Assembly (NCBI RefSeq): GCF_036271055.1
Contig: NZ_DATBBJ010000108.1
Location: 27,854 to 91,853 of the forward strand
Length of the DNA stretch: 64,000 nucleotides
Direction of reading: 5' to 3'
From: Scandinavium sp036271055
GTDB lineage: Bacteria; Pseudomonadota; Gammaproteobacteria; Enterobacterales; Enterobacteriaceae
Shown in pieces: positions 25,038 through 33,350 of the stretch. Position numbers and translations under genes: made by a program. Each line of letters opens with the position of its first letter. Position 1 is the stretch's first letter. The notes beneath the pieces are model-generated. The model was not told the DNA's origin and ran no database searches. It was given only the letters and a program-made list of their open reading frames with translations.

Positions 25038-26369
25038 ATGAGCCAAAAAACCCGTTTTACAAAATCTGCTTTAGCAGTTGCAGTGGCGCTTGTCTCTTCA
25101 CAGGCCTGGTCAGCAGGCTTTCAATTAAACGAATTTTCTGCCTCTGGTTTAGGGCGTGCTTATTCTGGTGAAGGCGCTATTGCCGACGATCCAGGTAACG
25201 CCAGCCGTAACCCAGCACTGATTATGATGTATGACCGCCCACAGATGTCTATCGGCGGCGTATTCATCGATCCAGACGTGAATATCTCCGGTAAATCTCC
25301 AACCGGTAAGAGCACCGATGCCGATAACATCGCGCCAACCGCCTGGGTTCCAAACTTACACTTTGTCATGCCTATTAACGATCAATTTGGTTTCGGCGCG
25401 TCCGTCACCTCTAATTATGGCCTGGCGACTGAGTACAACAATGACTACACAGCAGGTAGCGTAGGCGGTAAAACCGACCTGACAACCGCTAACCTGAATC
25501 TGAGTGCAGCCTACCGCTTAAACAGCGCGTGGAGCTTCGGCCTCGGCTTTGATGCGGTCTACGCTAAAGCGAAAATCGAACGCTATGCCGGTGATTTAGG
25601 TCAGATTGTTGCCGGTTCCGGCGCATTGAATTCCAACCCGCCGCTGGCTGGTGCTGTCTCGCAGATCCCTGCCGACACGCAGATTGCTCGCCTGAAGGGT
25701 GATGATTGGGGCTTTGGCTGGAACGCCGGGATCCTGTATGAACTGGATAAAAACAACCGTTACGGCTTCACCTACCGCTCTGAAGTGAAAGTTGACTTCG
25801 ACAAAGGTGAATACAAGAGCGATCTGCCGTCTGCCTATAACCAAATCCTCGGCAGCTTCGGCCTGCCAATGGGCACCGATGGCCACACCGTCGATGGTTC
25901 TCTGACCCTGAACCTGCCTGAAATGTGGGAACTTTCTGGTTATAACAAGGTGGCACCGCAGTGGGCTATCCACTATAGCGCGACCTATACCAGCTGGAGT
26001 CAGTTCCAGGAGCTGAAAGCTAATGGCTCAAACGGCGAGACGCTGTTCTATAAAGATGAGAGCTTCAAAGACGCATGGCGTCTGGCGCTGGGTACTACTT
26101 ACTACTACGACGACAACTGGACCTTCCGTACCGGTATCGCGTTTGATGATAGCCCGGTTCCAGCCGACCATCGTTCTATCTCCATTCCGGATCAGGACCG
26201 TCTGTGGCTGAGCGCAGGTGCAACCTACGCGTTTAACCAGGATGCTTCTATCGATGTGGGTGCGTCCTACATGCACGGTCAGAACGTGACTATAGAAGAA
26301 GGCCCGTATAAGTTCCGCTCTGACGGTAAAGCGTGGCTGTTCGGTTCTAACTTCAACTACCGTTTCTGA
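25038..26369 (+). CDS. fadL: Long-chain fatty acid outer membrane transporter
   Basis: 443 residues from ATG 25038, chosen because GAGG stands 8 bases before it, while the earlier in-frame ATG at 25032 is only 2 bases from GAGG and the one at 25005 has no such signal. Signal peptide ends SQAWSA; the mature protein starts AGFQLNEFSASGLGRAYSGEGAIADD, the hatch region with the NPA motif (SRNPALIM). Fourteen-strand barrel ending in Phe (FNYRF). It brings long-chain fatty acids across the outer membrane and is also the phage T2 receptor in E. coli. Loops around residues 190-230 and 265-290 differ from E. coli, as expected of exposed parts. Confidence 0.97.
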   Translation: MSQKTRFTKSALAVAVALVSSQAWSAGFQLNEFSASGLGRAYSGEGAIADDPGNASRNPALIMMYDRPQMSIGGVFIDPDVNISGKSPTGKSTDADNIAPTAWVPNLHFVMPINDQFGFGASVTSNYGLATEYNNDYTAGSVGGKTDLTTANLNLSAAYRLNSAWSFGLGFDAVYAKAKIERYAGDLGQIVAGSGALNSNPPLAGAVSQIPADTQIARLKGDDWGFGWNAGILYELDKNNRYGFTYRSEVKVDFDKGEYKSDLPSAYNQILGSFGLPMGTDGHTVDGSLTLNLPEMWELSGYNKVAPQWAIHYSATYTSWSQFQELKANGSNGETLFYKDESFKDAWRLALGTTYYYDDNWTFRTGIAFDDSPVPADHRSISIPDQDRLWLSAGATYAFNQDASIDVGASYMHGQNVTIEEGPYKFRSDGKAWLFGSNFNYRF

Positions 26370-26389
26370 TAACGCGTTATCAGGCACAA

Positions 26390-26420
26390 AAAAAGGTGAG
26401 CGCTGTGCTCACCTTTTTTA
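26390..26420. terminator. Terminator between fadL and mlaA
   Basis: Stem aaaaggtgagc with gctcaccttttt, A- and T-runs on both sides, so it can serve both convergent genes. Confidence 0.85.
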
Positions 26421-26435
26421 TTTCTCGCGTTTCGC

Positions 26436-27191
26436 TTACTGCGAGTCGATATCTTTCAGCTCATCCTGAATAGCCTGCGCATTCGGATTTTCTTCAGTAC
26501 TGAGCTTCCCTCCATTCGCGATAAAATCGTGCTGCTGGAAGTAGGCTTCACGCACGGTAATGTACGGATCGGTTGACTGGCGCAGCAGGCCGTCGGAATC
26601 CAGCAGTTGCGCGCGCGTTTCAATCCCTTCTACCGCCCACTTGCCGATAGACATCGGCCACGTCAGCCAGGACAGCACCGGATATAACGTATCCGCCGCG
26701 TCACCGCCCTCATCACGCAAGGTAAAGCTGCCATAGAACGGCAGTTGCAAATAAGGGCCGTACCCCACGCCATAATGCCCCATGGTGCTGCCAAAGCGGT
26801 GCGGCTGAACGCGTTGCAGTTTCGGATTCGCCATGCCAGCGACATCAATGAAACCCCCCATCCCTAACAAGGAGTTCAGGAAGAAGCGCGTGAAGTGCAC
26901 CATGCCCTGATACGGGTCACCCTGCAGGAACATGTTGACCATAATGGCCGGTTCTTCAAGGTTACTGGTGAAGTTGCCGATGCCGTTACGTGCAGGCTGC
27001 GGCACATAGTCTCGCCATGCCACGGCCACCGGACGCAACACATACGGGTCCAGCATATTGAAGTTGAAATCATACATGGTGCGGTTGAATCCTTCGAAAG
27101 GATCCGAACGACCCTGTTGCTGGTCACCCGAGCTGGCGCATCCCACCAGCAGCGTCGCGCTCAGCGCAAGCGCAGACAGGCGAAAATTCAT
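26436..27191 (-). CDS. mlaA: Outer membrane lipid asymmetry lipoprotein MlaA (VacJ)
   Basis: 251 residues. Lipoprotein signal with lipobox LLVGCASS. It then shows the family start DPFEGFNRTMYDFNFNMLDPYVLRPVA. In the outer membrane MlaA works with OmpC/OmpF to remove mislocated phospholipids from the outer leaflet and hands them to MlaC. Length and sequence match E. coli. Single gene, convergent with fadL. Confidence 0.96.
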   Translation of the reverse strand: MNFRLSALALSATLLVGCASSGDQQQGRSDPFEGFNRTMYDFNFNMLDPYVLRPVAVAWRDYVPQPARNGIGNFTSNLEEPAIMVNMFLQGDPYQGMVHFTRFFLNSLLGMGGFIDVAGMANPKLQRVQPHRFGSTMGHYGVGYGPYLQLPFYGSFTLRDEGGDAADTLYPVLSWLTWPMSIGKWAVEGIETRAQLLDSDGLLRQSTDPYITVREAYFQQHDFIANGGKLSTEENPNAQAIQDELKDIDSQ

Positions 27192-27359
27192 AAGTATCTC
27201 CCTGTAAAGAAATCACTGCTCTTACTGATTTTATACATATTTTGAAACAGACGTATCGCTATTCATGTCATAACGCCAAATTTAAGCGTTTAGCGCGAGG
27301 AGCCTGTCGCTAAAACCCGCTACGCTTTATCGAGGGTTAACTGACGAGAAAAGAGCCGC

Positions 27360-28286
27360 ATGGACACTACAACAAAAGAGAAAATTGACCACCATACGGA
27401 AGAACTGGAAGTCGAAAGTGACGAAAAAAACAGGGGTGAGAAAATTGAAGTCGATGAAGACCGACTGCCTTCGCGCGCAATGGCTATTCATGAGCATATT
27501 CGCCAGGACGGTGAAAAAGAGCTGGAACGCGATGCCATGGCACTGCTGTGGTCGGCGATTGCTGCCGGACTTTCAATGGGTGCCTCGTTGCTGGCGAAAG
27601 GTATTTTTCACGTTCAGCTTGAAGGTGTTCCTGGCGGGTTTCTGCTGGAGAGTCTCGGCTATACCTTTGGCTTTGTGATAGTCATCATGGCCCGTCAGCA
27701 ACTATTTACTGAGAACACGGTCACCGCCGTTTTACCCGTCATGCAAAGCCCAACGTTCGGCAACTTTGGCCTGTTGATGCGTCTGTGGGGCGTGGTCTTA
27801 CTCGGTAATCTTATTGGTACTGGCGTTGCCGCCTGGGCATTCGAATACATGCCCATTTTTGATGAACCTACCCGCGATGCCTTCACCAAAATCGGCATGG
27901 ACGTGATGAAAAACACCCCCGGAGAAATGTTTGCCAACGCGATCATTTCCGGCTGGATAATTGCCACGATGGTCTGGATGTTCCCCTCCGCAGGTGCGGC
28001 AAAAATTGTGGTGATTATCCTGATGACCTGGCTGATTGCGCTGGGCGACACCACGCATATTGTGGTCGGCTCCGTCGAAATATTGTATCTGGTCTTCAGC
28101 GGTACGCTGCACTGGCATGACTTCTTCTGGCCATTCGCCCTGCCAACGCTCGCCGGAAATATCTGCGGCGGAACCTTCATTTTTGCGCTCATGAGCCACG
28201 CACAAATCCGCAATGACATGAGCAACAAGCGTAAAGCCGAGCTGAAAGCTCAGGCCGAGGCACAAGAGAAGCAGCAGGATAAATAA
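27360..28286 (+). CDS. yfdC: Putative FNT-family (formate/nitrite transporter-like) inner membrane protein YfdC
   Basis: 308 residues (E. coli 310). The N-terminal about 60 residues are highly charged and cytoplasmic (VESDEKNRGEKIEVDED). Six membrane helices follow, beginning LLWSAIAAGLSMGASLLAKG. The tail is charged and coiled (KRKAELKAQAEAQEKQQ). Fold is that of formate/nitrite channels, but the substrate is not established. Directly upstream of argW, as in E. coli. Confidence 0.92.
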   Translation: MDTTTKEKIDHHTEELEVESDEKNRGEKIEVDEDRLPSRAMAIHEHIRQDGEKELERDAMALLWSAIAAGLSMGASLLAKGIFHVQLEGVPGGFLLESLGYTFGFVIVIMARQQLFTENTVTAVLPVMQSPTFGNFGLLMRLWGVVLLGNLIGTGVAAWAFEYMPIFDEPTRDAFTKIGMDVMKNTPGEMFANAIISGWIIATMVWMFPSAGAAKIVVIILMTWLIALGDTTHIVVGSVEILYLVFSGTLHWHDFFWPFALPTLAGNICGGTFIFALMSHAQIRNDMSNKRKAELKAQAEAQEKQQDK

Positions 28287-28365
28287 GGAAATGGCGACAC
28301 TTTGAGCAGTCAGACGGCTATGTGCTTAACCTGACAGCCAAAAAACGCTATACTCTCGCCGCTTC

Positions 28366-28437
28366 GTCCCCTTAGTTAAATGGATATAACGAGCCCCTCC
28401 TAAGGGCTAGTTGCAGGTTCGATTCCTGCAGGGGACA
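28366..28437 (+). tRNA. argW: tRNA-Arg (anticodon CCT), argW, without encoded CCA
   Basis: Cloverleaf with acceptor stem GTCCCCT/AGGGGAC, anticodon loop CTCCTAA (anticodon CCT) and T-arm TGCAGGTTCGATTCCTGCA. Promoter elements TTAACC (28326-28331) and TATACT (28349-28354) are 17 bases apart. After the discriminator A (28437) the sequence is CTT rather than CCA, so the terminal CCA would have to be added by nucleotidyltransferase; tRNA genes in this family normally encode it. argW is a known integration site in E. coli, and accessory genes begin immediately downstream here. Confidence 0.92.
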
Positions 28438-28472
28438 CTTCCCTCCTCTCTCACTTAACATCACACACATAG

Positions 28473-28973
28473 CTAATAACAGTACGTGGTCGGATACGAG
28501 TTGTAATCCAGTCGGTAACCGTTGCCTAACTTCACCAGACCAATAATTTGCGTACTGCCCGGCAGGTAATAAGCCTTAGGAATGACCTTGGCAATCACCT
28601 CGTCGGAGATTTCGTTTTCTATTTGCTTGTAGCTCTTCAGCGACGTGACGTGGATAAGCTCTTCATTTGAAATGTATTTAAATAAAGTTTGCAAGCCGAG
28701 CACGCCGAGATATTCATCTTTCCTGAACACTTTACCGCTGATGGTCACTGCCCCCATTCCATTTTTATTGAGGCGATAACTGCTGACGTAATCGAGGGTG
28801 TAACCATTGATCGTCACTGCACCGAAGGCTTTGCAGGAAACATTATACACCCGCACCGATTTGTCATTTTTAATGTTCAGATAGCCGTTATGAACATTGA
28901 TGAGCAAAATACACGCAGCGGCAACAGCCAGCACGATCAGCCCAAGATACTTCAAGGTTATTTTATTTTTCAT
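28473..28973 (-). CDS. FidL-like inner membrane protein
   Basis: 166 residues. One N-terminal membrane helix (YLGLIVLAVAAACILLINV), then a periplasmic domain of about 135 residues with two cysteines (SCKAFG near its start and YCY at the end). Resembles FidL of the Salmonella marT-fidL pair. It overlaps by 11 bases with the upstream ToxR/CadC-type regulator gene, as ToxS-like partners do. Likely role: stabilising or modulating the periplasmic domain of that regulator (inference). Confidence 0.75.
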   Translation of the reverse strand: MKNKITLKYLGLIVLAVAAACILLINVHNGYLNIKNDKSVRVYNVSCKAFGAVTINGYTLDYVSSYRLNKNGMGAVTISGKVFRKDEYLGVLGLQTLFKYISNEELIHVTSLKSYKQIENEISDEVIAKVIPKAYYLPGSTQIIGLVKLGNGYRLDYNSYPTTYCY

Positions 28974-29823
28974 AGTTAAAATTCATCACCGCATAACATT
29001 TTTTAGCTGGCGACTTGCTATCAATACTGACATTACAGGAAATGTACGAATAGTGTGGCGTACTGTTGTACATCGTAATATATTTAAACTTCTTACGTCC
29101 ACATTTAAAGAAACGATCTTTTTTGATCGCCGCAATAACACTTTCTTTATCATCCTGAGAAGAAACATCCAGATAATATTCACAGCCCCCCAAAGATACA
29201 TGATAAGGATAAAAGTCTGCTATCTGACTTTCACTGATTTTTGCACCATTATATTTACTCTGATAGTAAATAAATATATTCACCAACAGGATAACCGAAC
29301 AGGCGATAATAAGCCCGGTTATCAAAAAACGCGGGCTTCTGAGCTCTGAACGATAAAGCCATTTTCCATGACCACCGTGCAGGTATTCTACTGTGTTTGT
29401 CTCAATATCCATCACTTCCTGGCTCTCCACGGTGGCAGCCAGAGTCTGCTCCACATCTATTTCATCTTGCAGATTAATAAGTTCTACATTGACGCTTTTC
29501 GAGAGGTAATATCCATCCCCGGTCGCGGTCTGGATCACCTGCTGAAAGAATCCGACCGAGCGAAACGAGCGTCTGATCTTGCTAATATATTGCGTCACTG
29601 ATGCAGCCGTAATCACTCGACCATGAAGTAATTCCAGTTCAATAAATTCCTCAACAGAATAGATATCGCCCTGTCGTTCGATCAACGCTTTAAGCAAAAG
29701 TGAAGGTTTTTTACCTAAATTAATTTTCTTTTTAGACATGAGGTGCGTGAGGATGAATTCTTCACTATTGAAGAAAAGCTCATTATCCAGAATAAATCCT
29801 TGCTCTTTGATATTCATTCTCAT
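28963..29823 (-). CDS. MarT/CadC-like membrane-anchored transcriptional regulator
   Basis: 286 residues in three parts. A winged-helix DNA-binding domain of OmpR/ToxR type covers about residues 15-110 (LLLKALIERQGDIYSVEEFIE; VTQYISKIRRSFR; GDGYYLS). A linker leads to one membrane helix (about 165-188, FLITGLIIACSVILLVNIFIYY, shown as marker). A periplasmic domain of about 95 residues has four cysteines. This is the plan of ToxR, CadC and Salmonella MarT: it senses the periplasm and acts on DNA from the membrane. With the overlapping FidL-like gene it forms a pair placed right after the fimbrial operon on the same strand, so the fimbriae or adhesin are the likely target. Two ATGs (29823 and 29817) are possible starts. 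Confidence 0.78.
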   Translation of the reverse strand: MRMNIKEQGFILDNELFFNSEEFILTHLMSKKKINLGKKPSLLLKALIERQGDIYSVEEFIELELLHGRVITAASVTQYISKIRRSFRSVGFFQQVIQTATGDGYYLSKSVNVELINLQDEIDVEQTLAATVESQEVMDIETNTVEYLHGGHGKWLYRSELRSPRFLITGLIIACSVILLVNIFIYYQSKYNGAKISESQIADFYPYHVSLGGCEYYLDVSSQDDKESVIAAIKKDRFFKCGRKKFKYITMYNSTPHYSYISCNVSIDSKSPAKKCYAVMNFNYEK

Positions 29824-29999
29824 TCAACTAACACGAATACATTGCGATAATTATTACTCATAATAGTCCACACAGTAAATATCTCTAAAGTTGTAGAACA
29901 TCCCGTGTTTGTTAAACATGACGTTTATATTTTACCAGACAATACGAATTTGTATTATAAATGTAAAAAATAGCAATGAGATGTACGCTATGCGATCCT

Positions 30000-31031
30000 T
30001 CAAGATTTAGTGATCACCTCAAAATTGAGCACGTCAGTGTAGTCGCCGGCAGTAAAGGTGCCGTTATTTCCGATGATGGAAAAAGTCGGATCATAGCAAA
30101 TCTGGCTAGTACCATCTTTGGGGAAATGAATTACGTTGCTGTTACCCGGAAAAGTAAATACGTCCCCTTTACCATCACTTAACCTTAGCGTGTACGGAAT
30201 AACCTTACCAGCCTTGTTGTTATTCATCAGTCGAAATTCCATTCCTGACATGGAATCACTTTTCGCATTCAGCAAATAATCCGTTGTATTCCCAGCGACG
30301 ATAAACGGGAAATCGAGGCACAGCTGTTCTTCCGGTTTGGTCAGCGCCACTTGCTCTGTTTTCGCAGTAATTTCACCCAAATCCCAATCAGGAACGCGAA
30401 GTGAAAAGGTAATATCTTCCGCCGGTAACGTCGGGAAATTAGGGCCGATAATCGCGCACTCCCCACTGAATGGAGAGATATACACAGAGCCTAAAGCATC
30501 CCAGTAATAATCGGGGGACTGGATGATCGAAGAATATCCCGTCCAGATAGCTATCCCTCGCCCATTAACAAAGGTCTTCTTAAAAGTGACGGTTAATTCA
30601 GCGTTATTCGCTTCCAGAATTGTCGTGACAGAACAGCTTTTCATTGAGTCGCCACAGGCCAGGGAAGAACCGCCAATAACATTGGCATTGTCCCGGCGCC
30701 CGGGCAGCGCCATACCGCCGAACGTTGCCCCCACCAAGTTTTTATAGGTGGTGGCGTTAAGAGCTTTAGCTTGTCCATTCGCCGTAAAGTAGGTGACCGA
30801 AACGGCCCGCGCAGGATTTGACAGAACTTTCGGGGTAGTAACCAGCTTATTTATATCTTTAAAGTGAACCATTACTTTAAAAATATAATTATCCCCGCTT
30901 TCCACTACTGAACAATTTGAATAGCTTTCGACCGACGAGGTATTATTGTTAAAGGCCGCCTGCGCCGGGTGGATCCTCACCAGCATCCCGATCGCGAAGG
31001 CGAGTAAAGAGAAGATCCGTTTCATATTCAT
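30000..31031 (-). CDS. Fimbrial tip adhesin/minor subunit of alternate chaperone-usher (CS1/alpha) type
   Basis: 343 residues with a signal peptide (ends PAQA). Start ATG 31031 is supported by AAGGA 8 bases upstream. Size and place at the end of the operon fit CfaE/CooD-like tip adhesins: an N-terminal lectin-like domain (about 25-200, cysteines in YSNCSVV, LACGDSMKSCSV) and a C-terminal pilin domain beginning near FSLRVPDWDLGEI. The last strand region (FTAGDYTDVLNFEV) matches the pilin end motif GxYxGxLxxxF. Receptor unknown. Separated from the preceding chaperone gene by 19 bases. Confidence 0.75.
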   Translation of the reverse strand: MNMKRIFSLLAFAIGMLVRIHPAQAAFNNNTSSVESYSNCSVVESGDNYIFKVMVHFKDINKLVTTPKVLSNPARAVSVTYFTANGQAKALNATTYKNLVGATFGGMALPGRRDNANVIGGSSLACGDSMKSCSVTTILEANNAELTVTFKKTFVNGRGIAIWTGYSSIIQSPDYYWDALGSVYISPFSGECAIIGPNFPTLPAEDITFSLRVPDWDLGEITAKTEQVALTKPEEQLCLDFPFIVAGNTTDYLLNAKSDSMSGMEFRLMNNNKAGKVIPYTLRLSDGKGDVFTFPGNSNVIHFPKDGTSQICYDPTFSIIGNNGTFTAGDYTDVLNFEVITKS

Positions 31032-31050
31032 CTTATTGATCCTTAGTTAT

Positions 31051-31689
31051 TTACATCGATTGCATGCAGTAATCTTTCGTATCATAGTGCAGCGGCTTTC
31101 CCTGAAAAGAATATGGCGTTCCTGGGTAAACATTAAATGTGGAAACATTCTTTCCAGAAATAGAGACCTTTTCAAAGATATGTCTCAGCGTACCCGTCGC
31201 GATGATTTTCCCGCCCTGTGGATCGCAAACGACAGAAAAAGTGTCTTTTTTTACTTCAGGTAGCACACGTAGTAAGGCCTTGTACCCAATATTCAGCACG
31301 ACGCCAGAGCCTTCTGAACTGTCTTTATCCTGCCTGAGGTTAATTTTCGGAGTGATAATCAGGCGATACACGTCCTCTTGCACTACTGGCTTTAAGCGGC
31401 GAATGATGATTTTCTTAGACTGTCCGGGCTGTAACGTCATCTTCAGGGGAAAGGCATACACGGCAGGCTCTGCAATCTCAGTAAGTGGGATCAGTTTTTC
31501 CTGTTCAACCTCAACACCCGGATTCGTTAACTGCGCCAGTGAGAGCTGAATAAACTCGGTACGCTCACCTTTATTAGTCAGCGTCACACGTGTGTCACTT
31601 TTATTCAGAACAATCATTTTCTGGTCCAAATCCACATAGCCAAACGCCTGTCCGCATAAGGACAACAGCATAATAAGCCCCCATTTCAT
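31051..31689 (-). CDS. Periplasmic fimbrial chaperone (third of the cluster)
   Basis: 212 residues, signal peptide ending QAFG. Two-domain immunoglobulin-like chaperone of the alternate family: first domain with TLQPGQSKKIIIRRLKPVVQEDVYRLIITPK (marker of the subunit-binding strand), second domain about 125-205 with one cysteine pair. Start overlaps the minor pilin stop by four bases (ATGA). It directly precedes the adhesin gene and may be dedicated to that subunit (inference). Confidence 0.8.
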   Translation of the reverse strand: MKWGLIMLLSLCGQAFGYVDLDQKMIVLNKSDTRVTLTNKGERTEFIQLSLAQLTNPGVEVEQEKLIPLTEIAEPAVYAFPLKMTLQPGQSKKIIIRRLKPVVQEDVYRLIITPKINLRQDKDSSEGSGVVLNIGYKALLRVLPEVKKDTFSVVCDPQGGKIIATGTLRHIFEKVSISGKNVSTFNVYPGTPYSFQGKPLHYDTKDYCMQSM

Positions 31690-32222
31690 GGCGCAACCGC
31701 CATGGGTTCAAACGTTAGCGCAAGCGTACCGAGGTAGTTTCCCGTCGTTGATGAGAGGGAACCCTCGGGCGGTTTCGCCGTAATCTTTAGCTGGTAAGTA
31801 TCGAGAAACGTTTCGTTTGTCGTGGGTGTTGTCGCATTGCTGAACAATTCAGGCGTCGCGGTTAGCGCCTTAAATGGATGCGTTTCGTTGCCGAAACTGA
31901 CGCTGACATCCTGAAAATGCTGAGCGCTGTTGGCCTGATTCACCATTTCTACTGGCGCATCCAGTGATACCAGAAACGTGGGCACATTGCCCTCAACGAC
32001 CAGCGGCAGGTCGAGCGAATACGGAGAGCCCATGGCCCCCCATTGCACCAGCTCCTGCGGCTGGTTATACCAACTCCCACCGGGCGCGGTTACACTGATA
32101 AACTCACGGAAAATCACCGTCGCGGTGACTTTACTGCTGCTCTTGCCGACGGTTTTCACCGCATAGCTATTTTCAGTGAGTAGCAACGCGAACATCGCCA
32201 TCAGTACTTTAAGCACCGTCAT
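31686..32222 (-). CDS. CS1-type minor fimbrial subunit
   Basis: 178 residues, signal peptide ending ENSYA. The body shares the plan of the major pilin in this cluster: N-terminal donor strand region with alternating residues (KVTATVIFREFISVTA), a GGSWYNQP segment near the position of the major pilin's GSTWYAS, and the C-terminal NYLGTLALTFEP matching GVYSGDLVMLFEP of the major pilin. Translationally coupled to the genes on both sides. Probably an adaptor or minor shaft subunit. Confidence 0.75.
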   Translation of the reverse strand: MTVLKVLMAMFALLLTENSYAVKTVGKSSSKVTATVIFREFISVTAPGGSWYNQPQELVQWGAMGSPYSLDLPLVVEGNVPTFLVSLDAPVEMVNQANSAQHFQDVSVSFGNETHPFKALTATPELFSNATTPTTNETFLDTYQLKITAKPPEGSLSSTTGNYLGTLALTFEPMAVAP

Positions 32223-32223
32223 T

Positions 32224-32682
32224 TCAGCTCCCTTTTTCAGATGTTCCTATGTGATAAATCAGCACACCGTAGCTGACGCTCAGCTTCACAAACGATGCGC
32301 TGTCGACTCCTGTCCCGCTTAGCGCCTCTCGCTGGCGAAATGCTACCCGCCAAACGGTGGTGTGCGGCGGCGTAAAAATCACATTAACGGGAATTTTTCG
32401 CGTCTGCCCCGGGTGAACCACCAGTTGTTTAAGAGGGATAAGTAAATCAGGCTGCGGTACATTCTGAATCGCGACTCGCCGCTCGGGCAGTTCGCCGGGG
32501 TTTAATACCCGTTGCTGAACGACATCGAGATACAGAGGTGCATCGCCGTTATTACTGACGCTAATCGCGGCCGGTCGCCCCTGCGGCATAAGAGTGAATA
32601 CAGTATTGGCAACGCTGAGCACGCCTGCGGCATAGACCGGAGTAAGCGCTAACAATCCCAACAACAGCGCCATTAGACGCAT
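32224..32682 (-). CDS. Short, single-domain fimbrial chaperone-like protein
   Basis: 152 residues from ATG 32682, 10 bases inside the preceding chaperone gene. Signal peptide MRLMALLLGLLALTPVYA. The rest aligns with the first immunoglobulin domain of the neighbouring chaperone: SVANTVFTLMPQG, ISVSNNGDAPLYLDV, VVHPGQTRKIPVNVIF, then the final SVSYGVLIYH. The second domain, about 80 residues in normal chaperones, is absent; the gene stops normally and reading goes straight on to the next gene, so this looks like a real short form rather than a broken one. Function of such half chaperones is not known to me. Confidence 0.7.
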   Translation of the reverse strand: MRLMALLLGLLALTPVYAAGVLSVANTVFTLMPQGRPAAISVSNNGDAPLYLDVVQQRVLNPGELPERRVAIQNVPQPDLLIPLKQLVVHPGQTRKIPVNVIFTPPHTTVWRVAFRQREALSGTGVDSASFVKLSVSYGVLIYHIGTSEKGS

Positions 32683-33350
32683 TTGACTACCACACCGTTC
32701 CCTTCCATTTGCGCACTGAATTCCTTCACCCCAATCCACAACGGCGTGTCCGGAAATATGGCGATTTTCGTCTCCACGTTACCCACTGCTCTAACCTGGG
32801 TAAATAGCACGCGCGCCGTTCCGGTATTCGTTAACGTCATGCCCTTGCCCGAACAGATGGCCTGCCAGGTTTTGATTTGCTGGCCTGCAACTGGCTGATG
32901 GCGAACCAGTACGCCATAACCGATGGATAACGATACTGGCGCAGAAATCTTATTCGCTGGCGCATTCTCAATATCAAAACTTCGGACCGGTACGATATAG
33001 AGCCGATAAACGGCCTCTTTCTTCGGCTCGATCAACGGCGTGAGGGTAATCTTACGACTCTGGTTCGGACCCAGTGTCATTTTGCCCGGGTTGGCGATAA
33101 TGCCCGGCGTTGCGACTTCGGATAACGGTACGCGCTGCTCCGTTTGTGCGCCCGGATTGCTCACTTTCATTACGTCAATATTGAGGTACAGTGGCGCATC
33201 ACCAACGTTACGCACCGAGACGGTGCGTGGTTGGCTGTCGCTGATGGCCAGACTGGCGGGCAACACCATTAATGCGCCCTCTGCCAGCACTTGTCCCGCG
33301 CTCAATAATCCGCCGAGTAGTGCCAGCGTTTTCATGTTTATCCCTTTCAT
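32673..33350 (-). CDS. Periplasmic fimbrial chaperone (first of the cluster)
   Basis: 225 residues, signal peptide ending GQVLA. Two immunoglobulin domains: the first with RTVSVRNVGDAPLYLNIDV and TLGPNQSRKITLTPL, the second from about residue 145 (SIGYGVLVRHQP) with a cysteine pair. Alternate (CooB/CfaA-like) family. Its ATG overlaps the usher stop (ATGA). A second ATG five codons on has AAGGG 7 bases upstream and may also be used. It delivers folded pilins to the usher. Confidence 0.82.
   Translation of the reverse strand: MKGINMKTLALLGGLLSAGQVLAEGALMVLPASLAISDSQPRTVSVRNVGDAPLYLNIDVMKVSNPGAQTEQRVPLSEVATPGIIANPGKMTLGPNQSRKITLTPLIEPKKEAVYRLYIVPVRSFDIENAPANKISAPVSLSIGYGVLVRHQPVAGQQIKTWQAICSGKGMTLTNTGTARVLFTQVRAVGNVETKIAIFPDTPLWIGVKEFSAQMEGNGVVVKCV

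Noticed and set aside
32224..32682. Short chaperone as a frameshifted full-length gene
   Set aside because: The following pilin begins two bases after the stop, leaving no room for a second domain in another frame.
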